NCBI GenBank assembly: GCA_013076295.1
Contig: RQOL01000466.1
Location: 1,860,001-1,924,000 of the forward strand
DNA from: Sanderia malayensis
Taxonomy: Eukaryota > Cnidaria > Scyphozoa > Semaeostomeae > Pelagiidae
Direction of reading: 5' to 3'
DNA: 64,000 nucleotides
Positions within the stretch are counted from its first letter, which is position 1; every line of letters starts with the position of its first letter. Positions 47,233 to 59,500 of the stretch are shown one piece after another. Below the pieces are notes generated by a model that worked only from the letters and a program-made list of their open reading frames with translations, was not told the DNA's origin and did no database searches. Both the position numbers and the translations under genes were made by a program.

Positions 47233-49784
47233 ATGCAATCGGAACAAGAAAGTGCCAAGCAAACGAGGAAAGAGAATTTAGTGGATCCAAGTATCCAGTG
47301 TTTGTTTTCGAAAAAGCCATGCAAAAGAAAGAGGCTTAAGGGATTTGATTTTTGTCACAAACATATCCTGGAAGACAAGAACAGCCCTTTCCAGCAGTGT
47401 AGTTTTATAATCAAGTCAAGTAATGAACGATGTACAAATCCTGCCCCAAAATCTATCCAGAAAAAAACGTAAGTAATACAGCTAACATCTTGTATCAACT
47501 CTCATTTTGCGCAAGTTTCTCATGAATGCGCATCGAACAAACCATTTTTATATATTTCCACAGGTTTTGTCTTATTCACACGAGAGACCCAAAACTGAAG
47601 AAAGCCCACGATGAAATTATGAGGAGAAACCAGAAGCGAAAGCTTGCTAGCCGTAAAGCAGCCATGGAGCAAAGGAAAGGCAGCACTGATGCATCCACAA
47701 GCACTGATCGTTTATCTTGTGAAACGAAGAAATCCAGAGTGGAGGAGTCAGAATTTAGTGCAGGTTTGTATTGTCTTAATGCTATATCCTCAGAGTGTTC
47801 AAGGTTTATTGTTAAGAAGATTACAATATCTAATGTGTGGTGATATTTTTTCTATCAACAGCACCTGAAATGGATGGAATTTACAAGCTACAAGAAAATG
47901 GTGGGAAAAAATTTGAAGCAGTATGGCTGGATGAAAATGACAGTGATGCTGAGTCTGTTGATAGTGAAGAAGAGGACCCACTAAAGTCTGTATTCATGCT
48001 TTAATTTTTCAGAATTGTTGATTTATTCATACTTTCTTCCCTTCTCTTATCTATTGTTGCTCATATCTCTTTAAGCTGTTTTAACTGTTTAAGTTCTATA
48101 ATTGTTACGTTGGAGAGTTGGATATTATTTCAGAAGGAAGGCAGTATCAGGTAGTTATTGACGTTGGTAAATGAAGAGTGAATGTTATCTTCTTTTTCAG
48201 ACATGCTGGAATATGGACAGTTGAGGAGGCCTTGAAAATGTGCAGAGATAAGATGATCAGAAAACGAAGCTTGTATTTAGAGCAATACAGAAGGTTGACA
48301 CTACTACTGAAAGAAAGAAAGCGAAAACATCTCTTGCGGATGTCTGCAGTGTATCAATCCAATCTCAATGATACTGATGGTAAGAAAGGGATTACTATCT
48401 TTGCTGATATCTTGCTTTGATTGTAAATTTTATTTGTGTTATAAGATGTCAATAATAACATGTATTTTTTTTTACATTGTAGATGATTCAAATGAACCCA
48501 GTGAGAGGCTACCAGCATCAGAAATAAGAGCTCTTTGTTTTTATCAGCACATTAACGGTACAGAGTCACTGCTTGAGAAACAGGCACGAGAGAAGCGCTC
48601 TCGTGGCATTGGCATGAAGACAGTGCCAATGAATCGCTGTCATCACATGGATAGCAACGAAAGATGTCAGAGTAGAGTTTTGCCTTTCACAAAATACTGC
48701 TCGAAACGTATCTTTTCTATTTCACTTGGTATGAGACATATTCACAGTCATACAAGAGACTGTTTTAAAATTTTGCTTTGACAATCACATGAAGCAAGTA
48801 AAGATTCCTTTACTTAAAAATAGATATTTGTTCAGATCCTGATCAGAAACTTTATAGAAAATGCACATTTAAAATTGATGAAACCCTGAGCTGTGAGTCC
48901 CCAGTTGCTCAGGTTAGCAGAGGGACCACATGTCAACTGCATGCATTGTTGCTCCCGAGGGTCTCATCAGAAGGATTGGAGAACATTTTGCATCCTGAAG
49001 AAAGGTAGATATCTTACCTAATTATATGGGATTTTTATTAAATTTAGTATTTAGACAAAGGGTTATTTTAGAGGGGTTTTCTTTCGTTCATACTTACTTG
49101 ATGTATTTGTACAGATTAAATGTTATTTTTGACAGAAAAACTCACAGTCCAGCTGATGAGGGAGAGTGGGACACGATTGAGGCCAGTGGAAAATGTGATG
49201 GGAAGGAACTGACAGTACAGAAAGAAGAATCTACTGCTTTTCCTGAGATATCAGAGAATTTAACTGTCACTGTGAAGAAAGAAGGACCACTTGGAATGAA
49301 TAAAGTTGATGATGCTAATCGATTTGAAAGTGATGTCACATCTGATTCTAAAAAATGCAAAGAATACAAGAATAATGTAACACAAATGGAAAACAAGGAA
49401 CAAACTGCAAGCTTGGAAGGTCCTTTTCTTCAGCCTTGTCTTTCCGGTGGTGAGCAAAATGATAAAAAGGTTGATGAAAGTAATCAGCTTCAGAAGATTG
49501 AAGAAAATGGTAAGAAGGAGATGGATAATAAAACAGACTTGGAAGGAACAGATGACAATATAGAGAAAGAGAAAAAGGGAAAAGTGAATGAGCAGAGTGC
49601 AGAAATGTCAACTGGCTCAAATAGAGACTTTGCAATCGTGCCAAGTAAAACTGGCGAGGAAAAGACCGACTTAGACTCCAGAAGTGTGGGTGACTTGTCT
49701 GGGAATTCAGGGAAGACTGGAGTTTGCAATAACGATAATTCAAAGGCAGGAGAAGTAGGCAACGATGCAAGCAATGTTGATTGA
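47233..49784 (+). CDS. KANSL2: KAT8 regulatory NSL complex subunit 2 (KANSL2)
   Basis: Exons: 47233-47468, 47564-47763, 47862-47985, 48201-48379, 48483-48707, 48836-49004, and 49136-49784 (or from 49115). They join in phase to 593 (or 600) residues. Near the N-terminus is a C3Hc3H zinc-binding domain with CHKHILEDKNSPFQQCSFI, almost identical to vertebrate KANSL2. The middle has DAESVDSEEEDPLKHAG and a helical region (RKRSLYLEQYRRL). A second Cys/His cluster (CHHMDSNERC, KYCSKHPDQ, TCQLHAL) follows. KANSL2 is a core subunit of the NSL complex with the KAT8/MOF acetyltransferase, promoting histone H4 acetylation at housekeeping promoters. The last exon encodes about 200 acidic, low-complexity residues with no similarity I recognise. 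The promoter sits just after a MITE and the TTAGGG satellite. Confidence 0.93.
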
Positions 49785-50020
49785 TGAAAATGATGAGCAA
49801 TGGCAGTACGGTAATCTCATATTAATAGTCTCGATATCATCTATGTAGCCTCGAGTGCAGGAACAGACAGAACAGAACATTCCATATAAAGGCATGAAGG
49901 CATGGATGCACAGTTTTTACATCCAAAACGGACTCTATAGCTCTTGTAGACCTTGTAATCAATGTTCAGAGGCAAGCGAACATAACAATGTTTTCGAGAC
50001 AAGTCCCTTTACAATTTACA

Positions 50021-50026
50021 AATAAA
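50021..50026 (+). terminator. Poly(A) signal of KANSL2
   Basis: AATAAA 237 bases after the stop codon. Confidence 0.5.
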
Positions 50027-50337
50027 CATTTGTCAATATATTTGTTGTATGTTACGGTATTTTAGTTCATAAATGTTATTTTAAGTTTGAACAGCTGTGT
50101 ATTTTTTGTGTCAGTAAACTGATCCTTAATTATTATATTATAACCTATATTATCAAATAGAAGCTCTAATCAAAAGAAAAATAAGTTAACATGATAATTG
50201 CGAGATTGCTTATTTGCTGTGCCTGAAAGCTCGCCCAGCGCCCAGAACTCGATTAAACACCCGACTCATAAACTAAAAATTTGCCGCTCTACTTAGAACA
50301 GAAGCCTTGTCTGTTTATGTGGTATCTTCATTCAACT

Positions 50338-50415
50338 GTTACAGTAGTGTAAAGGTCATCTGCCAGTGATATAGTCATCAAGATGAGTGGTTCGAATCCA
50401 TGGACCTACAAGTAA
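50338..50415 (+). mobile_element. tRNA-derived SINE head
   Basis: A-box-like TAGTGTAAAGG (about 50345-50355) and a perfect B box GGTTCGAATCC (50389-50399) at tRNA spacing. No acceptor stem closes. The 3' flank is AT-rich (AAATTAAAC). Confidence 0.5.
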
Positions 50416-50479
50416 TTTAATTATTTTCAAATAAATTAAACTCGCAGAATATAATAACATTGATAAATGCCTATCTTCT

Positions 50480-50590
50480 GTCATCGGTGGCAGTAGCGTG
50501 GAGGAGTGCTACGGGGAATGCCACCGACCAGGTAAGTGGTTCGAGGTCAGGTAAGCGCACGAAGGTAAGTTAAATAAATTTAATTAATCT
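50480..50590 (+). mobile_element. SINE-like element, plus-strand copy
   Basis: CATCGGTGGCAGTAGCGTGG, then CGACCAGGTAAGTGGTTCGA with a B-box-like word. An inverted relative lies at 51130-51215, so a repeat family is certain even if its class is not. Confidence 0.5.
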
Positions 50591-51129
50591 CTACTTAGTC
50601 TCAAGTACTTCAGTTCAAGTTTGACAGATAGTAATATTACAGATTAGAAAAGTAGTTTGCGATAGTAGGTGGCAGTTAGGTGACAATGGCGTAAAGTTGT
50701 TAGGCAGACATCGCGCCAACGACAAAAACTAGGAGGGACATAGACCGAGTGGCTATAAATAGTAAAGGGACATCGCACTCGAGACAAAAAAATAAGTGGA
50801 GGCGGATCAAATTTTTGTTACAAGAAAAGACCTCTAGAGAAAACGCAAAGCGAAATTACGTCCCCTTGTTTTTTCATCATTCGCGCGATGTCTCCCTTCT
50901 GTTTTTGGCCAATCACGTGAAATCAGCTTCCCCATTTTAGCTACTCACGCAAAGTCCTCCAAACCCGTTTGCGGAAAGTTTCAGCCATCGGATCTTTAAC
51001 GTCTACAATCAATTGGAATTATTGCAATTATAAATTTATAATCATAGAAGCACGAACAATTAGAACTTACCAGTAATATTGTAATCATAATTTTGTTTAC
51101 CAATTACTTACGTGAATGTCAATTTACTT

Positions 51130-51215
51130 GGCTTGACCTTGTCCAGAACTACTTACCTGGTCGGTTGCGCACCCCATGGCACTACCTCCACGCCACTGCA
51201 ACCGATGGTTGTAAT
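51130..51215 (-). mobile_element. SINE-like element, minus-strand copy
   Basis: On the minus strand: CATCGGTTGCAGTGGCGTGG, then CAACCGACCAGGTAAGTAGTTC. It matches the plus-strand copy at 50480 with scattered changes. Confidence 0.5.
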
Positions 51216-51284
51216 GAGGCAGTTATCAATCTTATTTTTCTCTTCGAAATTAATTAATTTTATTGTAACTATAAAATTCACGGG

Positions 51285-51520
51285 CAATTAGCTCGAACTG
51301 CAGACCTGAGGGTTCCAATACTGCTGCCGTTACCACCAGACTATTGCAGTTGCTGACTCCAGAAGATCATTTTCAGGTTATCAATTATTTATATGCCAAA
51401 GAATTTTTATATTAGAAATTAAAAACTGTGCGTGCACGCACACACTAGCTGAGTTTGCACCGCAAAGCTTCAGGTGTCATACTGGTGCCATAAGATTAAC
51501 CAGCGAGCTATCGAATCGCT
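51285..51520 (-). mobile_element. Further degenerate tRNA-like SINE fragments
   Basis: Two minus-strand stretches (about 51290-51375 and 51445-51520) have weak A-box words (TAGTCTGGTGG; TAGCTCGCTGG) and weak B-box words (AGTTCGAGCTA; GGTGCAAACTC). The rest of 49785-51936 has no supported gene. Confidence 0.35.
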
Positions 51521-51936
51521 TCTAAACAGACTGTGATTTATGGAATATTTCTTTTAATTTCCCGAAAGTTAATTATCGCAATTTTTACGACAGTTTATTG
51601 ATCTTCATCAAACAGCAAACTTATATAACAACGAACAAATTTCGTAAAAAGCTGGAAAGAGCAGCAATTTCCTTTCAAGGATTTCAAACCTCGTACTCAC
51701 ACTGCATGAAGACGAGGCATCTATTTTGTTTTGCTTTGCTGCATTTTACCTTATCATTTAGTGTTATCTCCGCTCCAGAATTGCAGCAAAATTGTAAAAT
51801 CTCTGGGGAAATAAACTTCTGATCTATTTTGAAGATAAATGAAAGTTAAAATCTCATTTATTTGCTCAGCCAGGCAAAGAAGCAATTGTTAGCGAACATT
51901 GCATATTGAATTGGACCACGTTTACATTATCACAAT

Positions 51937-52966
51937 ATGGCTACTGACTTGGTTGGTGTTTGGGATGTTTCTCTTGCCGATGGTATCCACAGAGTGCAAT
52001 TTGAGCATGGAACTACGACAGGAAAGCGTGTAATTGTCGTAGATGGCCACGAAGTTCTTAGACACAATTGGATGTTCAAATTAGTCGGCAAGGAGAATTT
52101 TAAAATTGGCAGTAAAAATGCTTACATTGCCATTGAAGCCGTGAGTGGTTTTGCATACGAGTATATTCTTTATCTGGATGGTAAGCCGTTGAAGAAGTTC
52201 ACAGAAGATAGAAAAAAGTCTGCAAAAGTCTGGACATTTATTCTGGATAGCGTAGAGACAAGAGTTGTGCTGGGTGAGCAAATTATAGATTAAATCAAAT
52301 TAACTGCTTAATATCATATCTGTCTATCTAGTTCCTCCTTTACAAATAAATATATTAACCAAAATGAAGTTGCATCCAGGGAAATTTCTTGAGGAGGATC
52401 CCTCTAAATAGATTGATGATGAGCTAATCAAAGAGAGCCCCCTGTTTAACTATGAAAATGTTTGAAAAATGCATTAATAAAAAAAAAGAAAGTTGCTGCC
52501 TGTGGTTTGAAGTTCAGATTGATAGGAAACAAGAAGACAAAAACTAGAATTGGTGTTTCGATGTAATAAAATATGTTTTGTTCTTTTTGTAGAGAAAGAC
52601 CAGATGGATGTATGGGTGAACGGAGAAGTCTTGGAGACAGCGGTATGCTTGAATTAATAGAGACATTTCAAACTAGCTCCACACTTAGTACAACCTCAAA
52701 ATTGGTAGAGCTCTTAAGCAAAAATTACAAGTGGTGATAAGTTTTTTTGGAATTTTTTTACAAACTTCAACAGTCTGTGTAAACAGCTCATTGCAATTTG
52801 ATTCCTATTTTTGTAGGGAGAGTTTGCCGACGATGGGACAGAGACCCACTTTACCATAAGAGGGCACGCTTGCTACATCAAAGCAGTCAGCTCTGGCAAA
52901 AGACGAGAAGGAATCATTCACTCATTATTTGTTAATGGACAAGAAATTCCAGAGAGCAACGAATAA
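51937..52966 (+). CDS. FAIM: Fas apoptotic inhibitory molecule (FAIM)
   Basis: Exons 51937-52273, 52593-52642 and 52817-52966 join in phase to 178 residues (human FAIM1 179). Conserved blocks in order: DLVGVWDVSLADG, VQFEHGTTTGKR, WMFKLVGKENF, ISGFAYEY-like VSGFAYEY, MDVWVNG, ETAGEFADDGTETHF, CYIKAVSSGKRREGIIH. The family forms two all-beta domains. FAIM is a soluble cytosolic protein, found across animals, that protects against Fas-triggered death and stress-induced protein aggregation. The start ATG begins the conserved N-terminus directly. AATAAA overlaps the stop codon (52962-52967) and may be the poly(A) signal. It is tail to tail with NFX1. Confidence 0.95.
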
Positions 52967-53065
52967 AGATTAGCACAGATAGCACATCAATATTACTAAT
53001 CAAACACTTTTTCTTTCAATGGAGTAAAAAGTTTTTGAATTATTTTCTTGCTATTATACAGCAGT

Positions 53066-53338
53066 ACCGTAAATCCCCGAATAAACCCCCGGGGGCTTAT
53101 TTGCAAAAGCGAAATTTTAGGTGGATAATTGTTCAATATTAAGCAAAATAAAAGCTATACGATGCAGCCAATCAATAAAGTTATTGGTTTAAACTTACTG
53201 CTATTTGCAATACATTCACTAAACAACTTCAATGTCTGGAAACTTAGGCTCAATACCCTTGCAAATGATTATCAGGATGGGAGCTTATTCGAGGGGAGGG
53301 CTTATTCAAAGGTGGGGGCTTATTCGAGGATTTACGGT
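53066..53338. mobile_element. MITE with ACCGTAAATCC(C/T)CGAATAA ends
   Basis: Terminal inverted repeats of 19 bases (53066-53084 and 53320-53338) match at 18 positions. AATAAACCCCC and GGGGGCTTATT words repeat inside both ends. It lies between FAIM and NFX1; nothing else is visible between the two genes. Diverged relatives: about 2660, 10777 and 35440. Confidence 0.7.
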
Positions 53339-53581
53339 ATTTAAAAATTTTTATATATGACCTCTTCATGTGCTAAAATGAATTTTTAAAGGCAGCTAGA
53401 TTTTAATTGCATGACGCTTTTTATGGTATTTGAGTGAAACTAATTTGACTAACCTAAACTAGCTTTGTATGCAAGGGGGTTTTACGTGGAATGTTGAATT
53501 ATGTTCATAATACGAGTAGTGTGTTTACAGTTTACCTGAGAAGTTAATTCGTGTTTTTCAGGCTGGTTCATTTCTGTAAAT

Positions 53582-56500
53582 TCATTCCATAAAATCATCT
53601 CCAAAATAATCTACAGTTGATGACTTTTCTTCTCCCAAACTATCTTGCGTTGTTTTCTTTTGCATCCTGACAAAAAAATTTCAAAACATGATGAACAATA
53701 AAGAAAACCTTGGGAGAAACAAACAATAATGTTGTTTACATGGAACATTTCGCTTTGAGAATTATAAAAGCTCCGCACCACCACGCAAGAGCATGGTTGA
53801 AGATAAATTTGAAAGTATGGGTACCTTTGAAAGTTCAAGGGTTTCTCTTGAATAAGCTGTGTAACCGGCTGAGGTAGAAGTTTATTTTTTCGTTCGAGAA
53901 CAGACGACAATTTCGGAGTAACTAAACAGGAATCCCTGAGAAATTTCAAAAGCAAAATTTAATAGCAGCCAACGGCGTTATCAAGACTTTTGAATCGAAA
54001 TCAAATCACTTGTTTGGTCTGCTAATGGGATTCAACAAACCTTGTCGCAGTAACAACCGTATTTCTGTTTGGCTCTGGGTCGTAGCTAGTTGTTTTACAA
54101 TTGTAATATTCTGCTAGTTCGTGTACTAATTTTCTCTGAGTTGAGTTCATCGGTTGGAAGGAATGACTTAGTTGAGAACCTGTGCTCTGCGAGAAATGAG
54201 GCAGCAAATGTTTAGTGGCCTGTGCAGCAAGTTACATATCTACTAATGGATATATTACATTGAAGGGATTAGGAAATAACCTTCTTTATTTTCTGTATTA
54301 AATTCTCGATAGAGTCTTCGATTAGTTTCACGAGTGGTAATTGTTTTCTGAAAAATAAAATTGATAATCAAAATAAAATTGTAAAACAAATAGCAAAGAA
54401 GTGAAATAAATAAAAATTGTCCTCCCCGGCGGGCAAGGACTTCATGTAAGAATATCCTAAGGCCCTGAAATATATATCGGACGAACCATATATGGTACTA
54501 CCATGTATATGTATGGTATAGTATAGTAGTATAGTACCTGTATACTACTATAGTATACCGATACGTCCCAGTTATCCTAGTTGTCCTAGTTATCCTAACT
54601 GTCCTAGCTGTCCTAGATATCCTAGCTGTCCTAGTTATCCTAGTTGTCCTAGCTGTCCTAGCTGTCCTAGCTGTCCTAACTGTCCTAGTTATCCTAACTG
54701 TCCTAGTTATCCTAGTTATCCTAACTGTCCTAGCTGTCCTAGATATCCTAGCTGTCCTAGTTGTCCTAGTTATCCTAACTGTCCTAGCTGTCCTAGCTGT
54801 CCTAGATATCCTAGCTGTCCTAGTTATCCTAGTTGTCCTAGCTGTCCTAGCTGTCCTAGCTGTCCTAACTGTCCTAGTTATCCTAACTGTCCTAGTTATC
54901 CTAGTTATCCTAACTGTCCTAGCTGTCCTAGCTGTCCTAGATATCCTAGCTGTCCTAGTTGTCCTAGTTATCCTAACTGTCCTAGTTATCCTAGCTGTCC
55001 TAGTTATCCTAGTTGTCCTAGTTATCCTAGCTGTCCTAGTTATCCTAGCTGTCCTAGTTGTCCTAGTTATCCTAGCTGTCCTAGCTGTCGGTCCTAGTTA
55101 TCCTAGTTGTCCTAGCTGTCCTAGTTGTCCTAACTGTCCTAGTTGTCCTAGTTATCCTAACTGTCCTAGTTATCCTAGCTGTCCTAGTTATCCTAGTTGT
55201 CCTAGTTATCCTAACTGTCCTAGTTATCCTAGCTGTCCTAGTTATCCTAGCTGTCCTAGTTGTCCTAGTTATCCTAACTGTCCTAGTTATCCTAGTTATC
55301 CTAACTGTCCTAGCTGTCCTAGCTGTCCTAGATATCCTAGCTGTCCTAGTTGTCCTAGTTATCCTAACTGTCCTAGTTATCCTAGCTGTCCTAGTTATCC
55401 TAGTTGTCCTAGTTATCCTAGCTGTCCTAGTTATCCTAGGTGTCCTAGTTGTCCTAGCTGTCCTAGTTGTCCTAGTTATCCTAACTGTCCTAGTTATCCT
55501 AGCTGTCCTAGATATCCTAGCTGTCCTAGTTGTCCTAGTTATCCTAACTGTCCTAGTTATCCTAGCTGTCCTAGTTATCCTAGTTGTCCTAGTTATCCTA
55601 GCTGTCCTAGTTATCCTAGGTGTCCTAGTTGTCCTAGCTGTCCTAGTTGTCCTAGTTATCCTAACTGTCCTAGTTATCCTAGCTGTCCTAGTTATCCTAG
55701 TTGTCCTAGTTATCCTAGCTGTCCTAGTTATCCTAGCTGTCCTAGTTGTCCTAGTTATCCTAGCTGTCCTAGCTGTCGGTCCTAGTTATCCTAGTTGTCC
55801 TAGCTGTCCTAGTTGTCCTAACTGTCCTAGTTGTCCTAGTTATCCTAACTGTCCTAGTTATCCTAGCTGTCCTAGTTATCCTAGTTGTTCTAGTTATCCT
55901 AGCTGTCCTAGTTATCCTAGCTGTCCTAGTTGTCCTAGTTATCCTAGCTGTCCTAGCTGTCGGTCCTAGTTATCCTAGTTGTCCTAGCTGTCCTAGTTGT
56001 CCTAACTGTCCTAGTTGTCCTAGTTATCCTAACTGTCCTAGTTATCCTAGCTGTCCTAGTTATCCTAGTTGTCCTAGTTATCCTAGCTGTCCTAGTTATC
56101 CTAGCTGTCCTAGTTGTCCTAGTTATCCTAGCTGTCCTAGCTGTCGGTCCTAGTTATCCTAGTTGTCCTAGCTGTCCTAGTTGTCCTAACTGTCCTAGTT
56201 GTCCTAGTTATCCTAACTGTCCTAGTTATCCTAGCTGTCCTAGTTATCCTAGTTGTCTTAGTTATCCTAGCTGTCCTAGTTATCCTAGGTGTCCTAGTTG
56301 TCCTAGCTGTCCTAGTTGTCCTAGTTATCCTAACTGTCCTAGTTATCCTAGTTGTCCTAGTTATCCTAGCTGTCCTAGCTGTCCTAGTTATCCTAGCTGT
56401 CCTAGTTGTCCTAGTTATCCTAGCTGTCCTAGCTGTCGGTCCTAGTTATCCTAGTTGTCCTAGTTGTCCTAGCTGTCCTAGTTGTCCTAGCTGTCCTAGT

Positions 56501-59500
56501 TATCCTAGGTGTCCTAGTTGTCCTAGTTATCCTAGCTGTCCTAGTTATCCTAGCTGTCCTAGTTATCCTAGTTGTCCTAGTTATCCTAGCTGTCCTAGCT
56601 GTCCTAGTTATCCTAGCTGTCCTAGTTGTCCTAGCTGTCCTAGATATCCTAGCTGTCCTAGTTATCCTAGCTGTCCTAGTTGTCCTAGCTGTCCTAGCTG
56701 TCCTAGCTGTCCTAGATATCCTAGCTGTCCTAGTTATCCTAGCTGTCCTAGTTGTCCTAGTTATCCTAGTTGTCCTAGTTGTCCTAGCTGTCCTAGCTGT
56801 CCTAACTGTCCTAGTTATCCTAGCTGTCCTAGCTGTCCTAGTTATCCTAGTTGTCCTAGTTGTCCTAACTGTCCTAGTTATCCTAGCTGTCCTAACTGTC
56901 TTAGTTGTCCTATAGCTATCCACTTTAAACATCTTGTTTAATTATTGTTTTGTTCTTGTTATTTCTAATTTTCAACGTTGTCAATTTTCAAAAAAAATCT
57001 TATAACAGTAGGTTTCGCGACCAGAAGTTTTGAAATCACAACTGCTCAAAAATAAGTCAATAAAATTACAAAACATTTTTGCACAAGATACCTTTTGAGC
57101 TAAATATTGTACAGTAGAAACCCCCGAAAGTTGTTTGTTAAGATCAATTTTGTATACAAAATTATATTTTCAAAGGGGTTACTTTTTGGCTATTTTATCC
57201 AACTATCTATCAAATAAAGTACAAAACCCAAAAATTGGGTATTACGCACAATTTTGTTAGTGATTAGACGATAAAATATGTGAAATAATGCTGTAGGAAT
57301 ACCGGAGCTTTACCACAATGTGCAATGCGCGCGAAAAAGTGCATAAAATAAAATTACAAAACATTTGCATAAATAAGCTATATTGAACATAAATTATTGC
57401 AGGTCGTCACGACCGACCTGCAAATAAATATCATGACAAATACACATAGTAAAGATAAGACCTATATTCATTAATTGCTCCCGGTACTGACATAAACCCA
57501 TTGATAATCAATACAGATTATAATCTATAAAAAGCAGACATTACACTATTCAGAAACTTTGTGTTCAAGGCCCGGTGTCAATGCAATTGATGGAACCATT
57601 TTGCCTATGATGCAACTGAAACTAAAAGCCTTAAACTTTTCAGTGTAGGGCTAGATAACAGTTCAGTTTGGATATAAATCCAAAGCGCCCTTGCTAAACA
57701 AAAAAAATGAACAAAAAAATAAACGTTGAATATCTTATTGAATTCCAAGAGCCTGTAATGAACACCTTTCAGTGGAATATCAGTAAAGAAACCAATGAAT
57801 ATCGTGCTAAAGCATAGACGTTCATTGGAAAATTATAATTTGATTCTCCATCTATGGGACACCAAGAAAAAGCCCAACGACCATGGGAATGGTGACCATT
57901 TATCACTCACTCAAATGCACTGTGGTATCAGTAGCAAGGTTGTGATGAACAATAAGGACAACTAGGACAGTTAGGACAGTTAGGACAGCTATGACAGCTA
58001 TGACAGCTAGGACAACTAGGACAGTTGGGACAGTTAGGATAACTAGGACAGCTAGGATAACTAGGACAACTAGGACAGTTAGGACAGTTAGGATAACTAG
58101 GACAACTAGGACAGTTAGGATAACTAGGACAGCTAGGATAACTAGGACAGCTAGGATAACTAGGACAGCTAGGATAACTAGGACAACTAGGACAGTTAGG
58201 ACAGTTAGGATAACTAGGACAACTAGGACAGTTAGGATAACTAGGACAGCTAGGATAACTAGGACAGCTAGGATAACTAGGACAGCTAGGATAACTAGGA
58301 CAGTTAGGACAACTAGGACAGTTAGGATAACTAGGACAGCTAGGATAACTAGGACAACTAGGACAGTTAGGACAGCTAGGATAACTAGGACAGTTAGGAC
58401 AGCTAGGATAACTAGGACAACTAGGACAGTTAGGACAGTTAGGATAACTAGGACAGCTAGGATAACTAGGACAGCTAGGACAACTAGGACAACTAGGACA
58501 GTTAGGACAGTTAGGACAGCTATGACAGCTATGACAGCTACGACAACTAGGACAGTTAGGACAGTTAGGATAACTAGGACAGTTAGGATAACTAGGACAA
58601 CTAGGACAGTTAGGACAGTTAGGATAACTAGGACAGCTAGGATAACTAGGACAGCTAGGATAACTAGGACAGTTAGGATAACTAGGACAGTTAGGATAAC
58701 TAGGACAACTAGGACAGTTAGGACAGCTAGGATAACTAGGACAACTAGGACAGTTAGGACAGTTAGGATAACTAGGACAGCTAGGATAACTAGGACAACT
58801 AGGACAGTTAGGACAGTTAGGATAACTAGGACAACTAGGACAGTTAGGACAGTTAGGATAACTAGGACAGCTAGGATAACTAGGACAACTAGGACAGTTA
58901 GGACAGCTAGGATAACTAGGACAGTTAGGACAGCTAGGATAACTAGGACAACTAGGACAGTTAGGACAGTTAGGATAACTAGGACAGCTAGGATAACTAG
59001 GACAGCTAGGACAACTAGGACAACTAGGACAGTTAGGACAGTTAGGACAGCTATGACAGCTATGACAGCTACGACAACTAGGACAGTTAGGACAGTTAGG
59101 ATAACTAGGACAGTTAGGATAACTAGGACAACTAGGACAGTTAGGACAGTTAGGATAACTAGGACAGCTAGGATAACTAGGACAGCTAGGATAACTAGGA
59201 CAGTTAGGATAACTAGGACAGTTAGGATAACTAGGACAACTAGGACAGTTAGGACAGCTAGGATAACTAGGACAACTAGGACAGTTAGGACAGTTAGGAT
59301 AACTAGGACAGCTAGGATAACTAGGACAACTAGGACAGTTAGGACAGTTAGGATAACTAGGACAACTAGGACAGTTAGGACAGTTAGGATAACTAGGACA
59401 GCTAGGATAACTAGGACAACTAGGACAGTTAGGACAGTTAGGATAACTAGGACAGCTAGGATAACTAGGACAGCTAGGATAACTAGGACAGCTAGGATAA

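Noticed and set aside
53825..53921. NFX1 exon opening at the TTTAG acceptor at 53922-53923
   Set aside because: That acceptor puts a stop in frame. The CAG acceptor 14 bases upstream (exon to 53935) keeps phase and adds residues that fit.
56429..56932. A 167-codon repetitive frame on the minus strand
   Set aside because: Same minisatellite in the left arm; no coding evidence.
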